Shown: positions 46,401 to 58,600, numbered from the stretch's first letter. The stretch: 64,000 nucleotides of DNA from Quillaja saponaria (GCA_029379385.1 CM055614.1:14389528-14453527); one strand, 5' to 3'. Numbers and translations are program-made. The notes: a model not told the origin generated them from the letters alone.

Positions 46401-46574
46401 ACACAAATGATTTCAATGTACGTTTATCAAGTAAAGTAAAGGATAATGCATAAGGAAAATCACAACTTGAAGTTTCAGGACGAATTAGGACATATCACTA
46501 AGTCCACATACGTCCCAGGTAATGTACGCAAACAAAGCAGAAATGTCACACATTTGTAGTCTTAGACCTCTAAA

Positions 46575-46591
46575 CCTAAGCTCTGACACCA
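46575..46591 (-). other. primer-binding site (initiator tRNA-Met type)
   Basis: On the minus strand, TGGTGTCAGAGCTTAGG lies three bases inside the 5' LTR end. It resembles the tRNA-Met-type site (TGGTATCAGAGC) used by many plant LTR elements, with one change in the first twelve bases. Confidence 0.75.
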
Positions 46592-46594
46592 ACT

Positions 46595-47580
46595 TGTCAC
46601 ACTCTTATATGAAGACATGACTGGCTGGAGAAATAAATAATCAAACCTCCGAAACCTTGATTTTAAATCAAAGAAACACATATAACAATTAACCTAATTA
46701 TAAATAAAAGGAAATCTTTGTCAAATTGAATTAAAAACAAAGACTTATTTATCAAAAACACATAATACTTTAAGTAAAACTTTTGGCAAAGGTTCCCCGT
46801 AAAGTGGAACATGCCTAATAATACAAACATATATAACCTGGTTATACTTAAGCAGTCCACAAAATAATAGTATACACAGAAGAGCTCCGCTCTAGTCATG
46901 TTATAAACAATAATAATTAGACTATCATACAACAAAACATGACAACCCAAAGCCTAATGTAACTATAAACTTCAACCTTTGGCTTTAAGTATGTGATCTC
47001 AAATGTATACATTGCCACAATATTGTTGACAAGTCACGAATCTCTAAATGACAAACACTAGTCTTCTGCAACTAAAAAAACAACAACAAACAAGGATTAA
47101 GTCATAAAGAATCAATGAACTAAAAACGTATCCTAAGAGTATTAGCATCAACCCAAGCATGAATAGCACACATATGTTAAATAATTTCAAGTAAATAATT
47201 CTCATATCACAATTTAGTATTATACGTACGTATATTTGAATAACTAAAATTAAACAAATATCATTCATGCAATACACAAGATAAACGATTCAATTAAAGT
47301 ATTCCATGCACATGAATAAAACAAGTTAACCAAAACGACCAATTGGAGTAACTTAGCACCTTCCCACCAATCATATATCCTTTCTTGGCAATTGCGTCCC
47401 CACACCAAATATATGCTACTCACATATCCATCCATGCGGTTGAGTTACTCAAATATTTTAAATCTTATATCAAATAATCAAATCAATATATCCTAGGTGC
47501 ACCCGGATTCTATTTCATAAGTAAAAATTATTTCAGATAAAAAAATAGTTTATTGACCCTTATCAAACACAAACAAAATG
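46595..47580 (-). mobile_element. 5' LTR of the Tekay-like element, truncated
   Basis: It starts 'tgtcacactct' like the other copies and runs with good similarity to 36480-37450, as far as 'aaacacaaacaaaat' at 47566-47580. After that the LTR match ends abruptly and CACTA transposase sequence begins. The promoter half of this LTR is missing. Confidence 0.85.
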
Positions 47581-47584
47581 AAGA

Positions 47585-49007
47585 GAGCTAGGTCACTCAC
47601 GAGGCCTCAGCAGGTGCAAGCAAGTGTATCAACACTATCCTGCTACCTAGTGCTAGATTGCCCTAGCTCCGCCGCCTTTAACGCCTTAAACTTCTCCTGT
47701 AAATGAAGATAAGTTATGTACATAAAAAATAATAACAACTATGTAAAACAAAAATTGTTGATTCATACTTACACTATTGTCCTTTGACTTTATGTCAACA
47801 AAGTCACTGGACTTTCTCTTGTGAGTGAGATCAAAAACCTCAATAATTGTAGGTTCTCGAGCTAACTCTTGCTTTGTACAAAAATTTTAAAATAGTATCA
47901 GTCAAAAATGTTATGATACAAATTTATAACTAATATTTATTAAATAAATTATTACTAACTTGTCGTTTCTAGTGAATAGCTGTGTTGACGGAGTTGGAAG
48001 CATGATGAATATGCTCATCACCCATTCGCTTATTCATGGCCATAATCCAAGAGTGCCTCTTAAGGTCAAGGCTTGCCCACTTGTCACACAAGGACTTCCA
48101 CCAAACACAGCCCAAGATGCAACCCTCTTCTCAGGAACCATCCTAAGTCGTCTCTATAATATAAATTACAAAACAAAAGCATGTTGTAAATAATTTAACA
48201 ATATATTAAAATGAAAGTAAAACTTAAACAATAATAAAATTGAACTTATCATAAAATTATTATAGCATGAGGTCTTCATGTCCTCCAGGAGCTTCCAGTA
48301 CTGGAAGAGAGGAGCTGGAGGGTACTTCATTATTATACTAGAAATGGTAGTCGCAACCTTTGTATTCTTAGGATCGTCCCCAATGAATGCTCTGCAATAC
48401 AAACAAAAAGAAAAGAACATTAGTAAAATACAAGGTATATAAACAATTGAATATAAAATTATAAAAAGAATTTACTTACTTGTCTACAGCTATGTGGATG
48501 AGTTGGCGATCCTCCTCAACCTCATAGGTAAGGGCAATCTTGTTTTTTCCCTTCTTCCCCTTGCCTACACCCACAACACACTCACCACCGTCTTCCGTCT
48601 CATGGCAGACATCGTTTTCCACACAGGGCTCAAGATCCGCCCAATGCCTGATATCCTAATCATGACTTGCAGTTGCAATACAACTTAAGTAGTGTAAGAA
48701 CAATAAAATTCATAAAAATTTAATAAATAAAAAAATTCATTACTAAAATTTGAAATTGTAACTTATATGTCGATGCAGATCCCGAGAATGGAGTAAGTAA
48801 CAGAACACTAGAAGGTGGAGCAGTAGAGGGAACTAGAAGTAAAGAAGTTGCAGATGGAGATGAAGCCTCTAGAGTATATGGATATGAATCCGGTATTGTA
48901 GATGGAGACGAACCCGTTAGAGTAGATGGAAATGATGCTAATATTGTAGACGGAGATGATGAAGCTCCAAGATGTCCTCGAAAGGGGATATGATGTCCTT
49001 TAGGCAT
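47585..49007 (-). pseudogene. En/Spm (Ptta-type) plant transposase, exon-split
   Basis: On the minus strand a Ser/Pro-rich start MPKGHHIPFRGHLGASSSPS (49007-48720) is followed by an exon with KKGKNKIALTYEVEEDRQLI and HIAVDK (about 48560-48485), then FIGDDPKNTKVATTISSIIM and KYPPAPLFQYWKLLEDMK (about 48385-48280). Next comes WWKSLCDKWASLDLKRHSWI (about 48100), then KQELAREPTIIEVFDLTHKR (about 47870-47810). These are the landmarks of the plant Ptta/En/Spm transposase family, down to the 'REPT..E.F..TH' tail. Exons alternate with AT-rich introns. A stop after AIH near 47967 and stops near 47640 leave its integrity uncertain. Confidence 0.7.
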
Positions 49008-50805
49008 GACAATGTAATAAACAAGAAGTAAACTTCAACTAAAAAACTAAGTCTAAGATTAAGAAGAAGTCCTAACTGAGAAAAAAATAAAAAAATAAAA
49101 AAAAACCTAGCTTGTGCATCTTAAGTACCTAACTGGAAATAGTTTGACCAACTAACAAGACAACAAACAAGGCTGATTTAAGTTTCATGGCTGGTTTAAG
49201 TATATACTGACTTAAATCACAATAGCAAGAAATGAGCTAATAGTTTGACTAACTAACAAGATTACTTTTTTTTCTTTTGTTACTGAAAGTAACATAACAG
49301 TAGTACTATGACCATAATCTAACTTTGCAAACCACAATTGCAGGAAATGAACTAAGAAGCTACTTTTTATTAAACTATCCCATAATATTGCATGTACCCA
49401 AATTTGTAGAATAGTTTCACTTCCCCTCACCCTTTCTCTAAGAAGCTAAAGCCTATCTCCTTCTTCTCTCGATCACTTGACACATCCAAACACCACTATC
49501 ACCAAGAATGGAAAAATTTATTGTCCCTAACAAATTATGCTTTCCCCTATTTAAATTGCATATTGCATGGAATTTGGACATCTTAATGCATAAGTGCTAC
49601 AATAAGAAATGAGCTACATTAAGAAATGGACTTATTTTTGTTGAACATCTTACTTTGTAAGAAAGAAAGAGGACAATAATACATATGTATGTAGCACTCA
49701 ATTATTTACCCAGAACTTTCAATAATAAAGCCATTTCCAACTAATTAAAAAATAGTTCAAGATTTATGCAATCTGATTGACACAAGCCACAACAAGTTTG
49801 CCCATCATTGTGTAATCACTTAACATGAAGCAAGTTTGCCCATCATTGTGTAAGCACTTAACATGACGTCATTATGAACTAAATTAAATGACATATGTTT
49901 CATAACCATGCTGTAAAATAATTTTTTTTTTTTTTTTTTTATGAACAAATACTCACTTAATAAGATAATGAAATTTATATATATGTGTGTATGTGTGGAC
50001 ATAGAAAAAAAAATTTCTTACACATAGATATACCCTAAATGAAAAAACAAATTCAGATATTCTCTCATACTAGGTAGTACTTAGGTATTATATCACTGGC
50101 CTCACTAGCTTGTGGGATGCTTCCTCTCATATAAAACATACAATTGCCTTTTCACTTCCTTTTAAAAAAAAAAAAAAAAAACTAAGCAAACAAAAAGAAT
50201 CTTCTTTCATTCAAATCTTCTACTTAATCATCCTATAATAAAAGGCCTATGCTTGAGAGGATTGGGCTTGGATGGCTGATATTCAATCTTCTATTACCAA
50301 TTTATTATAAGATTCACAACACTTCAAACATGATGTACAAACTACAAAGTATACAATCTATCATATGTTTCAGAGGAAAATAAAAAAGAACTAACTAAAT
50401 GCAATCTAAGGACTAACTAAAGGTTCTGTTATCAATTTACACGAGATTCGCTGAAGGAAAATTAAAAAGAACTAACTAAATACAAAATCAACCTAGCAGT
50501 TACTTCCTAATTTATCTCAAAGATAAGAAAGCTTAACAAACCAAGCATACTAGGCCCATAACTTAGCTCTTGTATTCAAAATCAAATAAGCTGAATCAAA
50601 ACCCTAGATTTATTCCACAAAATTCGAAGAAAACACATGGAGCCTATACTCCAAAACCTAGTCTGTAATGGCAACAAATTATCAAGTTGTATATATAAAT
50701 AATATCAACTCCAAAACCCATTGTAGCAATGTAACTTAATCTTAACAAATATTAAGAGTGACAAATGAAAGAAAAAAGAGAAAAAAAAAGAAAAAAAAGA
50801 AGCAT
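49008..50805. other. CACTA interior without recognised gene
   Basis: About 1.8 kb between the transposase gene and the terminal region. It holds poly-A/T runs (49919-49940, 50163-50180), the 38-base tandem duplication and no family-like reading. Confidence 0.45.
49793..49868. repeat. 38-base tandem duplication
   Basis: 'caagtttgcccatcattgtg' starts at 49793 and again at 49831; the two 38-base units differ at two or three bases. Confidence 0.85.
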
Positions 50806-51351
50806 ACCTCTGATAGCCTTGAAATTCACAACAAGTAAACAAGGAAAATGACGTACATAACTCTAGTGGCAATCTTTAACTGTACAAGCTTAATAGGTTT
50901 CAGGGTGATAGAGTTTTCAAAGCGAAGAAGGGTTTCAGGGAAAGGGACGTTGGTTGCAGAGAGAACAAGGAGAAGAAAAAAGAAAATTCATAGGCTAGGT
51001 TTCAATTTGGGGGAACGTATATATGTCTGCCACCCCAAACGTAGATACATTAAGTAACGGACATAGATACATAAAGTAATAAAAAAAAAATTTCTATCTA
51101 CGTCTGGAAATTCAAACTCAAATAATAAACACGTTGATGCAAAAAAGCCTGTAAAAAATGGCATCAAAACTAAACCATTAATTGCGTCTGTTAAATAGTA
51201 TGAGTCTACGTTTAAATTTTTTGTGTGATTTTTCTGCAGCTACAACGTTGCAGACACAAATATAGAAAGGCAAACACATATAGTAATTACCAGAATCTGC
51301 ATTTTTTGAGTCTGCAGAGAGGCAGACACAGTATGGTATTTTGTTGTAGTG

Positions 51352-52144
51352 CAATCTGGATGTTGAGGGTTTGGTTAGGAAATTTTTTTAATTATAATTT
51401 GATTATTTTTCTAAAAAAATTTTAATTGTAATAATAATAAAATTTAAAAAAAGAGTAAGGACTCCATGCTTATTTTTTTTCCACTTATAATTATATTTCA
51501 TATATTCAAGTTTAACAATATAAAAGACTATGAAATCCCCATTACTTCCATAAATGACACTTAAAATTTTAACACATCACCCACATGTAAAAACTTAACT
51601 CCAATACCCATTTCTGGTAATTGTAATATAAAAGTAATTAAACAATTATTTTATTAAATATAGATACAATTTTAATTAGTAATTTCATAAATTATAAGTA
51701 TTTCTTACCAAACGCTTTATATAATTATTACATAATTTAAAACTTAATTATAATTCTTAAATAATTAAAGGTAGCCTTATTGTCACAATCAAAATCCATA
51801 GGGCCATAGCCCTTTAAACGAGAATAATTTTTTCTTTCCCAAAATACCTTCATTTACCTTCTACCTCTTCATTAATTACTACTCATTCATATTCTTTATC
51901 CTCCATTCATCATATGTAGCCTCCTACTGAAACAATTCCTTAATATATTTGGTTTTCCTTAATTAACCAGAACATTTTATTTCATTTAGTCATTTTTTAT
52001 TTCCTTCTTCCTTAAACATGGTTGTGAAAGAAGGAAGAGGTTGAAGATTTTGTAAATTCTTTTTAGCATGAAAATGTTTTCGAGTTATAGCAATAAAAGT
52101 TACTCAATCGATCAAAACCATTTCATGGAAAAATCATAGCTTAT
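51352..52144. other. AT-rich spacer
   Basis: No gene. It may contain the 3' flank of the copia element cut by the LTR insertion at 52145, but I found no motif that proves it. Confidence 0.4.
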
Positions 52145-53354
52145 TGTCACACCCTGCACAGAAGTATGACTGACCGGAGAAATAGATAACCAAATCTCTA
52201 TAACCTTGACTCCAAATTAAAAGAATTACACACAACCTTTGACTTAAATAAAAGTTAAAAGAAATTTTTATAAAAACATAACTATATGTAAACACACATT
52301 TACTAGGAGGAACCATAACAACAATACAATGGCAACTAAGAGCTCTGCTCCATTCACACATATGAAAAATCAATTAATCACAAGTTCTACAAATCAAAAC
52401 ATTATAAGCCAAGCCTAAAGTGACTAAAACTCTTCATCCTATGGCTTTAAGTAGGTGATCTCAAATGAATACCTTGCCGCTTGATAAGTCTATGAAATAG
52501 ATTTATTACATGTCCTTCTTATTCATATTATTTGCCATGTTATTGAGTTTTAGTTTAATTGTTACTTAGTTTAGTCATTTGTTTTAAAGTGTTAAATCCT
52601 AATTAAGTATGCTTAGGATTTAGCCTATTAATTAGGAATTCCATTCATTCTAAACTTATTTTGTGTATTTTAATGGTTCAATGCTCAAAGGAAACCCATT
52701 TGTAGTCAAAGAAGAGTCAACCAAGGATTTCCTATGCATTAAGCACCATAGCCATGAAAAAAGGGCACCACGGCAGGAAGTGGGTGCCTAGGTGCCCAAG
52801 ACAGAGGTAGCCAGTGCCTAGGTCCCAAGATAGCTACAGCCTAGGTGCCTAACAATGACATTCTTCTCCTGATTTTCAGTGTTGAGGCACCAGAACTCAA
52901 TGCTGGGGTGCCAAATCGATTTCTAGTCCGAATTGACTTCTTTTTGAGATTTTTTAAGCCCATATAAAGATGTTTATGTTAGGGAATAAAAATATACAAG
53001 TTTAGCTAATAAAGTCTGGAGTTTAGAGGCATCAAAAGTGCAAGGAGTAAAAAAAGCTTGGGATGATTAAAGATTGAAGCTTGAAGCTTGACAACCATCA
53101 TTTTTCTTCATTCTACTCTTTCTTTTTCTTGTGTTTATTTGATGTTTTCTTTATATGAATCCATGTTTACACTAAGTAGCATGGAGTAGTTACTTCTCTA
53201 GGATTGATGGACCTCAACATGTAGCTTGGATTTATTTTGTTTATTGATTGCTTAGGGTTTAATATATGAATTGTTTATCTTATTTTATGCTTTATACTTC
53301 TAATTGATTAGCTACTAAACAGAATTCTTTATAAGAAGGGAAGGAGTGAAGGAT

Positions 53355-53822
53355 GGAGGAAAAAGGTCGAATCGGAGTAACAAGGGCTGAATCTCAGTAG
53401 ATCATGGCAGCAAGGCCACTCTGCCACTTACAATACCCCGTTACGTATCTAAGTTATCCTTTGAGGGCCTGGTGACCCCTACTACTGGTTGGCTTAAGGA
53501 CGGCAGGTGCATAAGTTATTTCTAGCCCGGAATCTAGCTTAGAGAAATTCAATCATAATCCAATACACAGTAGCTTCGTGCCACTAGCTTTTCAATCAAG
53601 TGTAATGACCAATTATGTGAATCAACGGTTCCTCCAGTACTAGGTTGAATTACTATTGTGACAATGTCATCATTAAGGTAAAACTAACAAGTCTCACAAC
53701 ATTCTACTAGCTCATGTTCCCTATTAGTAAGTGAACAATCTAACACTTGGTGAATTCTGCTTCATAATGATAGGAAGAACCAATATCGAAGGATCAAAAA
53801 GCACCGTCGCTATGATCGTGTT
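53355..53822 (-). pseudogene. 25S rRNA 3'-end fragment (decayed)
   Basis: The minus strand matches the 3' end of plant nuclear 25S rRNA over several hundred bases. Recognisable phrases include 'atcatagcgacgg' next to 'ctttttgatccttcgat', 'gaagcagaattcaccaagtg', 'aattcaacctagtac', 'gaggaaccgttgattcaca', 'ggcacgaagctac', 'attccgggctagaa' and 'ggggtattgtaagtggcaga' followed by 'gtggccttgctgcca' and 'gagattcagccctt'. About 95 bases of a variable segment are deleted near 53455. Differences are mostly C-to-T or G-to-A, as in methylated, silent DNA. It is a fragment, not a functional rRNA gene. Confidence 0.9.
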
Positions 53823-55434
53823 CCCTAAGTTTACTATCCAAAAGTGTTATACTAATACTTTTACATTCATGCTCTAGGAGGAATAGTTTACATCATTGTA
53901 AATGGGTGTATCCCTTCATCATCCTTGATTGTATATTCATATTCCCATGTCTTTACGAATTCTTCTATGACAATTTCACCTTCCTCTATACGTGCCAAGT
54001 GCACATAATAATATTCAAGCACAATATATAACATTTTTTTAATTAACTAATTATTGATCTACACATCAATATTTTAAAAACGTGAGATAAAAATCTCAGC
54101 ATGTAAACATGCATTATACCTTAAAATAGATAATTGATGTGTAGTTACAAAACACAAAAATGCAAGAAAACTTTTTTATGCAAGCACTTTGTTCTCATGT
54201 GGCCAAATCTTTTGCTTAACAATATGCAAACCCGAGGCTGTCTTACAAGGACTTTGTGTACATTCTCTTTGTACTGCCTCTTGATTGTAGGATCCATACT
54301 ATGGTTTGAGCATTCTCTCTTAGTGCTTGGTGAACTCCGGCTAACACATTGTTAAAACAATCATACAAGTGCTAAAAATCATGCAAAAGGTCACACATGA
54401 TTTCTTTCACACACAAGCATACAAGCTTACTTTCATAAAACATGTTTTTCATCAATAAAGTTTTGAGGAGTAAAAAATGAACATTTACGAATATAAAAAC
54501 AATAGATTTTAAGGAAACACATGAATACATGCCTTTTCCTTTCTTTTCTTCTTGTAACCGAATCCTCCTCTTTTGTTTTCTCACTATTTCTCTCACTTTC
54601 TTGCTCTCTTGCTCTTGCTCTTACATTTTTTGTCATTTCCCCTACCTATCTATAGTGCACAGCTAGGTCTAGGAATTTAGGAGAGAGTTTTGTGTTTGTT
54701 TCCTATTTTACCCTTCTAGTTTCCTAAAATTCCAACCTTCCACTTGTCACTATTTAAATTGACATGTGAACTTTCTTTTGTTACACTTGTCCATATTCTA
54801 TTTTCTAATTTAGATCCTCTCATTATTAGTAGGCCACTTTGTTACATTAAATCTTTACACATGTCTTACTAATCATTTTATGGCCACCTAGTACTCTCCT
54901 TGTCTTCCATATATCTCCTTCCTTTTACACCTAATCTTGCCACCTTTTCATGTTAATCATCATATATCACCTTCTGCACTATCTTTCTTCCACACACCGC
55001 CTTAATTATTACAACCTTTACACCATTTTTCCTCCTTCTTACACCTAAGTCCTTTCATTGATTGCAAAATGACATACTTATCTCCCTCTTACACATAATT
55101 CCTCACATTTCTTTTTCTAGCAAGTAGCCTTTATTTTATTATTTTCCTTCTTCCTCCAACGGTTCCTTGTAACATTTGTCCACCCTCATTCTAATGCCTA
55201 CACTTGTCCATGGTTATGCACATGGGTTTTTATGTAGGTATATATTTCATACGTATATACTACCATCATATTTATACTTATTTTTATACATATATGTATT
55301 ATTCCTATACATGGAATAATACACATGGGTTTGATACTAAATTTTAATCATATTTAACTCGTAAGATAATTACTCATCCTATAATTAACTTAGGTATTAC
55401 TTTAAAAGATAGTACATAAGGCGACCAACAGTGA
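53823..55434. other. non-coding interior of the nested insertion
   Basis: No recognised gene. Open frames near 54372-54636 are antisense to pyrimidine-rich DNA and have no family likeness. Confidence 0.4.
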
Positions 55435-55958
55435 CCTTCTTCTCCGATTTTCAATGCTGAGGCATCGGAACTCATTCTTGGGGCACCGAATCGATTTCTA
55501 GTCCGAATGTAATTCAATCTCACATGTCCACATATATATAGAAAATGTAAAATCAAAACCAATATAAATCACAAAAGATAATATGCAAACAAATCAAGCA
55601 AAGCATCCAAAAGGGCCAATAATTGAAGTAACTCAGAACCCACATACCATATACACATCTACCTCGGGGCTTTTTACTCTTGCATACCAAAAATATACAT
55701 ACTTCTCACATAACCTCCCCAAGGCTGAGTTACTCAAATAGTTATATTCGAATATCAAATAATCAAAGAAAATGTATTCTAAGTACACCTGGATTCTAAG
55801 TCACATTGAAAATGAACTTATTGGCCTTATCAACCATAAATAAGATTTCACACCATCATACAATACCCTAAATAGTAAAGTTTCAACAACATAGCATTTC
55901 TATCATATTATCCACTCAAAAAAATAAACCACTTTAATCGATAACTTTGCACATATAC

Positions 55959-55989
<31 letters not shown>

Positions 55990-57042
55990 AACATTCAAAA
56001 CAAGTCTAGTAACCAAAGGTAATGTTTTTCACTCACATAGTCATGGATTTTGCTAGTCATTTCTTCTCAGGTTCAAATATGATGTTAAATCAATGTTGCA
56101 TTTTAGAGCTGAAATTACATTTCCAAGTATCATTTAGTTTGTAAATTTCATAGGTTGTAAACCTCTAATTACTAAAAACCTATATATACTAAGTTTCATG
56201 CATTTCTTTAAACTAAACCCTCTTAGACATTTTGACAAACATCTTGAAGGCAACTTTGATTCCATTTCAGGTATGTATATGTTATATATATACGTATCAA
56301 GAGAAACCATCATTAATCCATACTTTTCAACACTACTCATATTCCAAACATTAAATTTGAAGTTGGCTTAGTTATTTAAAATCAATCAAGAGCTCGAATT
56401 ACGTAATTTCAACATCAACAAAACCAATTCCAAGATTTTCTCTTCCATTAACTACTTAACCACCATTTTTCATCACTTTCAAACCTTAATTCATCCTCTT
56501 TAACTTTCTAAATTCAAACTCTCAATCAATACAAAAAGGAGAGGACTCTAATTCTAAGGAAAACAATTAACTTAGTTGGAAAAAGAATTTGGAATCTACC
56601 ACGACTAGGCCTGTCCAAGGAGCAAGGGTGTCGACTATAACTTTAAACCAGCTACTGCCGTCGTGGTTGAAGGAAATCACCAAGGCAACCACTAGTTAGA
56701 TAGCCAAGAGGAAAGAGGAGCTTGCTATCTCATGGCCTGCTGCTACTAAAGTTCTCGGCCAGGTTGCAAACGGCTGGAAGTTGAGGCTGAGCAAGGACAA
56801 GGTAGGAGAAAGAAGAAAGAAAAGAAACTTAGCTACAAGGAGGAGTTCAAGAGGTTGGCTTATGAAGAGGCTAGAATGATATAGAGAGAAAGAAAAACAA
56901 AGGCAAACCAAGAATATGAAAGGAAAAAAAGGCCAAAAAAAAGAAAAGGGAACAAAAAGATAAATTGATAAAAAGAAAAAAATCAAAAGATAAAGTCAAA
57001 GTCAAAGTCAAGAAAAATAAAGTAAATGTGAATATAGTTTTG

Positions 57043-57078
57043 TATATGTGTGTGTGTGTGTGTATATATATATATAGG
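57043..57078. repeat. (TG)n(TA)n microsatellite
   Basis: TG repeats followed by TA repeats near the end of the LTR, at the same place as in sister copies. Confidence 0.85.
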
Positions 57079-57239
57079 ATGTTTGTTTATTTTATGCACT
57101 TGTGTTTATTTTATAACTAAAAGTTACACAATAATTTTCTAAGTTAACGTTACTTACCGGGTAATAACACTCTTGTAGAGAATTAGTATTATCTCTTGAA
57201 TTCTTTCTTTATAAGGAATCAGTATCTTCAATAGACCCC

Positions 57240-57700
57240 ATCAATCTTAGCTGAGGGTTAAACCAAAGGCCTAGTTTGCTACATAACTTCTTAATTGACT
57301 TGTTGGCAAAAAATTTGTAATATATCTACCACTTGATTATTAGATGACACAAATGTGGTGACCAATGATCCATTAGAAACCATCTCGCTCACAAAATGGT
57401 AGTTAATCCTGATGTGCTTAGTTTTGCCATGAAAAACTAGATTATCAGTCATGTATAAACCTGATAAGTTGTCACAAACGAGTAATGTAGGTTATTGTAG
57501 TTGAAGTCCAATGTTAGATAATAGGTATGTCAACCAAGTGAGCACTACTTCAGTGGAGGCAAGTGCACAATATTCTACCTCTACACTAGATCTAGCTATT
57601 GTAGGTTATTTCTTTGCACTCCATGATATAATATTACTTCCAAAGTAAGTACAAAAACTAGTTATAGACCATCTTGTGAGAGGACAATCAGCCCAATCTG
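57240..57700 (-). pseudogene. copia RNase H
   Basis: On the minus strand: CDNLSGLYMTDNLVFHGKTK (about 57480), HIRINYHFVSEM (about 57415) and, after the last catalytic region, VDILQIFCQ (about 57330). This corresponds to the C-terminal RNase H of copia polyproteins. Stops follow each piece. Confidence 0.75.
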
Positions 57701-58600
57701 CATCAGAAAAAGAACAAAGATTCAATTTAGAGTGATGTAATAATCATATACCATGATCAATTGTACTAATAATATAATGAATAATTCTCTTAACCAATTG
57801 AAAATGAAAATCGTGGTTTGATGCACAAATTGACAAACATAATTAACACTATAAGAAATGTCTAGTCTAGTAAATGTTACAGATTGTAAAGCTCCAACAA
57901 TGATTCTGTAAAGCTGAGGATCTAAATAAGGCTCTTTAAATTCGGGTGTTGGAGAAATTTGGTCACTATAGGAGTAGAAACTGGTTTAAGATTCTTCATT
58001 TGTGCACGATCAAGTAGTTCATGAGCACATTTTATTTGATGCAGAAAAATACCACCTAAAAATTCTTGCACAAATATGCCCAAAAAATAATGCAACAAGC
58101 CCAAATCTTTCATTGAAAACTTTTTACTAAGTTGTTTAATAAGATTGTGAGTAAGTGAAGAATTCAAGCTAATCACAATTCTATCATCCATATAGAGTAA
58201 AAGTATAGTAGTTTCATGCTTGCTATGTTGAATAAACAAGGAAGAGGCTAAGTTGTATTGAAAATCGTCAGATAGAAAAACAATACTAGAACGCTTAAAC
58301 CATGTAAGTGGGGCTTGACGAAGTCCATATAGTGTCATCTTTAGGCATAAACAAGATCAAGATTGTTGTGGTTAATAAATCTTGGAGGTTGTTCCATAAA
58401 ATCAGGTTCATTGAGTTTTCCATGAAGTAAAGCATTCTTGACATCAAATTGGCATATCTCCCAATTATGTGATAAAGCAATTGTCAAGATAAGTCAAATA
58501 ATAGCTGGTTTTATTACTGGTAAGAAAATTCCAATGAAGTTAACCCCATGTACTTAGTTAAGTGGGCCTTTAAATAGTCCAAATCCATCTGACTTAACCT
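57700..58600 (-). pseudogene. copia reverse transcriptase
   Basis: Frame 58338-57922: YGLRQAPLTWFKRSSIVFLS, then ILLLYMDDRIVISLN (the catalytic pair of Asp present), LSKKFSMKDLGLLHYFLGIF and IFLHQIKCAHELLDRAQMKN, the classic copia RT pattern. The upstream part (58480-58340) encodes WNNLQDL and FMPKDD-like traces in another frame. A frameshift separates them near 58330. Confidence 0.88.

Larger units (their letters stand above)
36480..47580 (-). mobile_element. Tekay/Del-like Ty3/gypsy retrotransposon, interrupted
   Basis: A near-complete old element on the minus strand: 3' LTR 36480-39011, polypurine tract, integrase with chromodomain-like tail, RNase H, RT, protease, gag with Cys knuckles, primer-binding site, and the first 986 bases of the 5' LTR (46595-47580). 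The pol order (PR-RT-RH-INT) and long LTRs fit the Tekay/Del chromovirus lineage. The integrase is split by a solo LTR (39794-42405), the far end of the 5' LTR is gone and the open frames are full of stops. It is dead in cis, though its LTR family has clearly been prolific here. Confidence 0.88.
47581..51351 (-). mobile_element. CACTA (En/Spm) transposon, truncated, copy 2
   Basis: The right end, read inward from 51351 on the minus strand, is CACTACAACAAAATACCATA. Just inside are repeated 'gtctgc'/'gcagaca' words (51027, 51248, 51296 and 51320), the subterminal array expected for transposase binding. The interior 47585-49007 carries an En/Spm-type transposase gene in several exons on the minus strand. 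No TNP2-type transposase domain was found, and the left end is lost at the junction with the LTR, so it is a deleted copy. Confidence 0.82.
52489..55514. mobile_element. nested insertion of unknown class with ~80-base internal repeats
   Basis: This 3-kb segment interrupts the LTR. A block at about 52860-52935 ('ttcttctcctgattttcagt', 'gaactcaatgctggggtgcc', 'aaatcgatttctagtccgaa') recurs in the same direction at about 55435-55508. The left part also has repeated 'gcctaggtgcc' words (52788-52850). No protein-coding reading was recognised. It carries a 25S rRNA fragment. It may be a non-coding LTR-type element (LARD-like), but I could not define matching LTRs. Confidence 0.5.
52145..57170 (-). 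mobile_element. Tekay-like solo LTR with a nested 3-kb insertion
   Basis: The left end 'tgtcacaccctgca' and right end 'cgggtaataaca' are those of the LTR family. LTR similarity covers 52145-52488 and 55515-57170 (e.g. 'ctagtaaccaaaggtaatg' at 56000, purine-rich stretch 56700-56960, (TG)n(TA)n at 57047-57077). Between them is foreign DNA. About 200 LTR bases appear missing at the junction. The flanks (cttat and ctctt) match at only three of five positions, so a target duplication is uncertain. Confidence 0.8.

Noticed and set aside
52600..52650. Hairpin 'cctaattaag..attaattagg' as a regulatory structure
   Set aside because: The stem is only about eight AT pairs, within range of chance in DNA of this composition.
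54372..54636. Two overlapping Lys/Arg-rich frames
   Set aside because: Antisense to a pyrimidine-rich tract in the nested insertion; low-complexity chance frames.
56696..56986. Phe/Leu/Ser-rich 96-codon frame
   Set aside because: It is the complement of the purine-rich block present in every LTR of this family, so it is not a gene.
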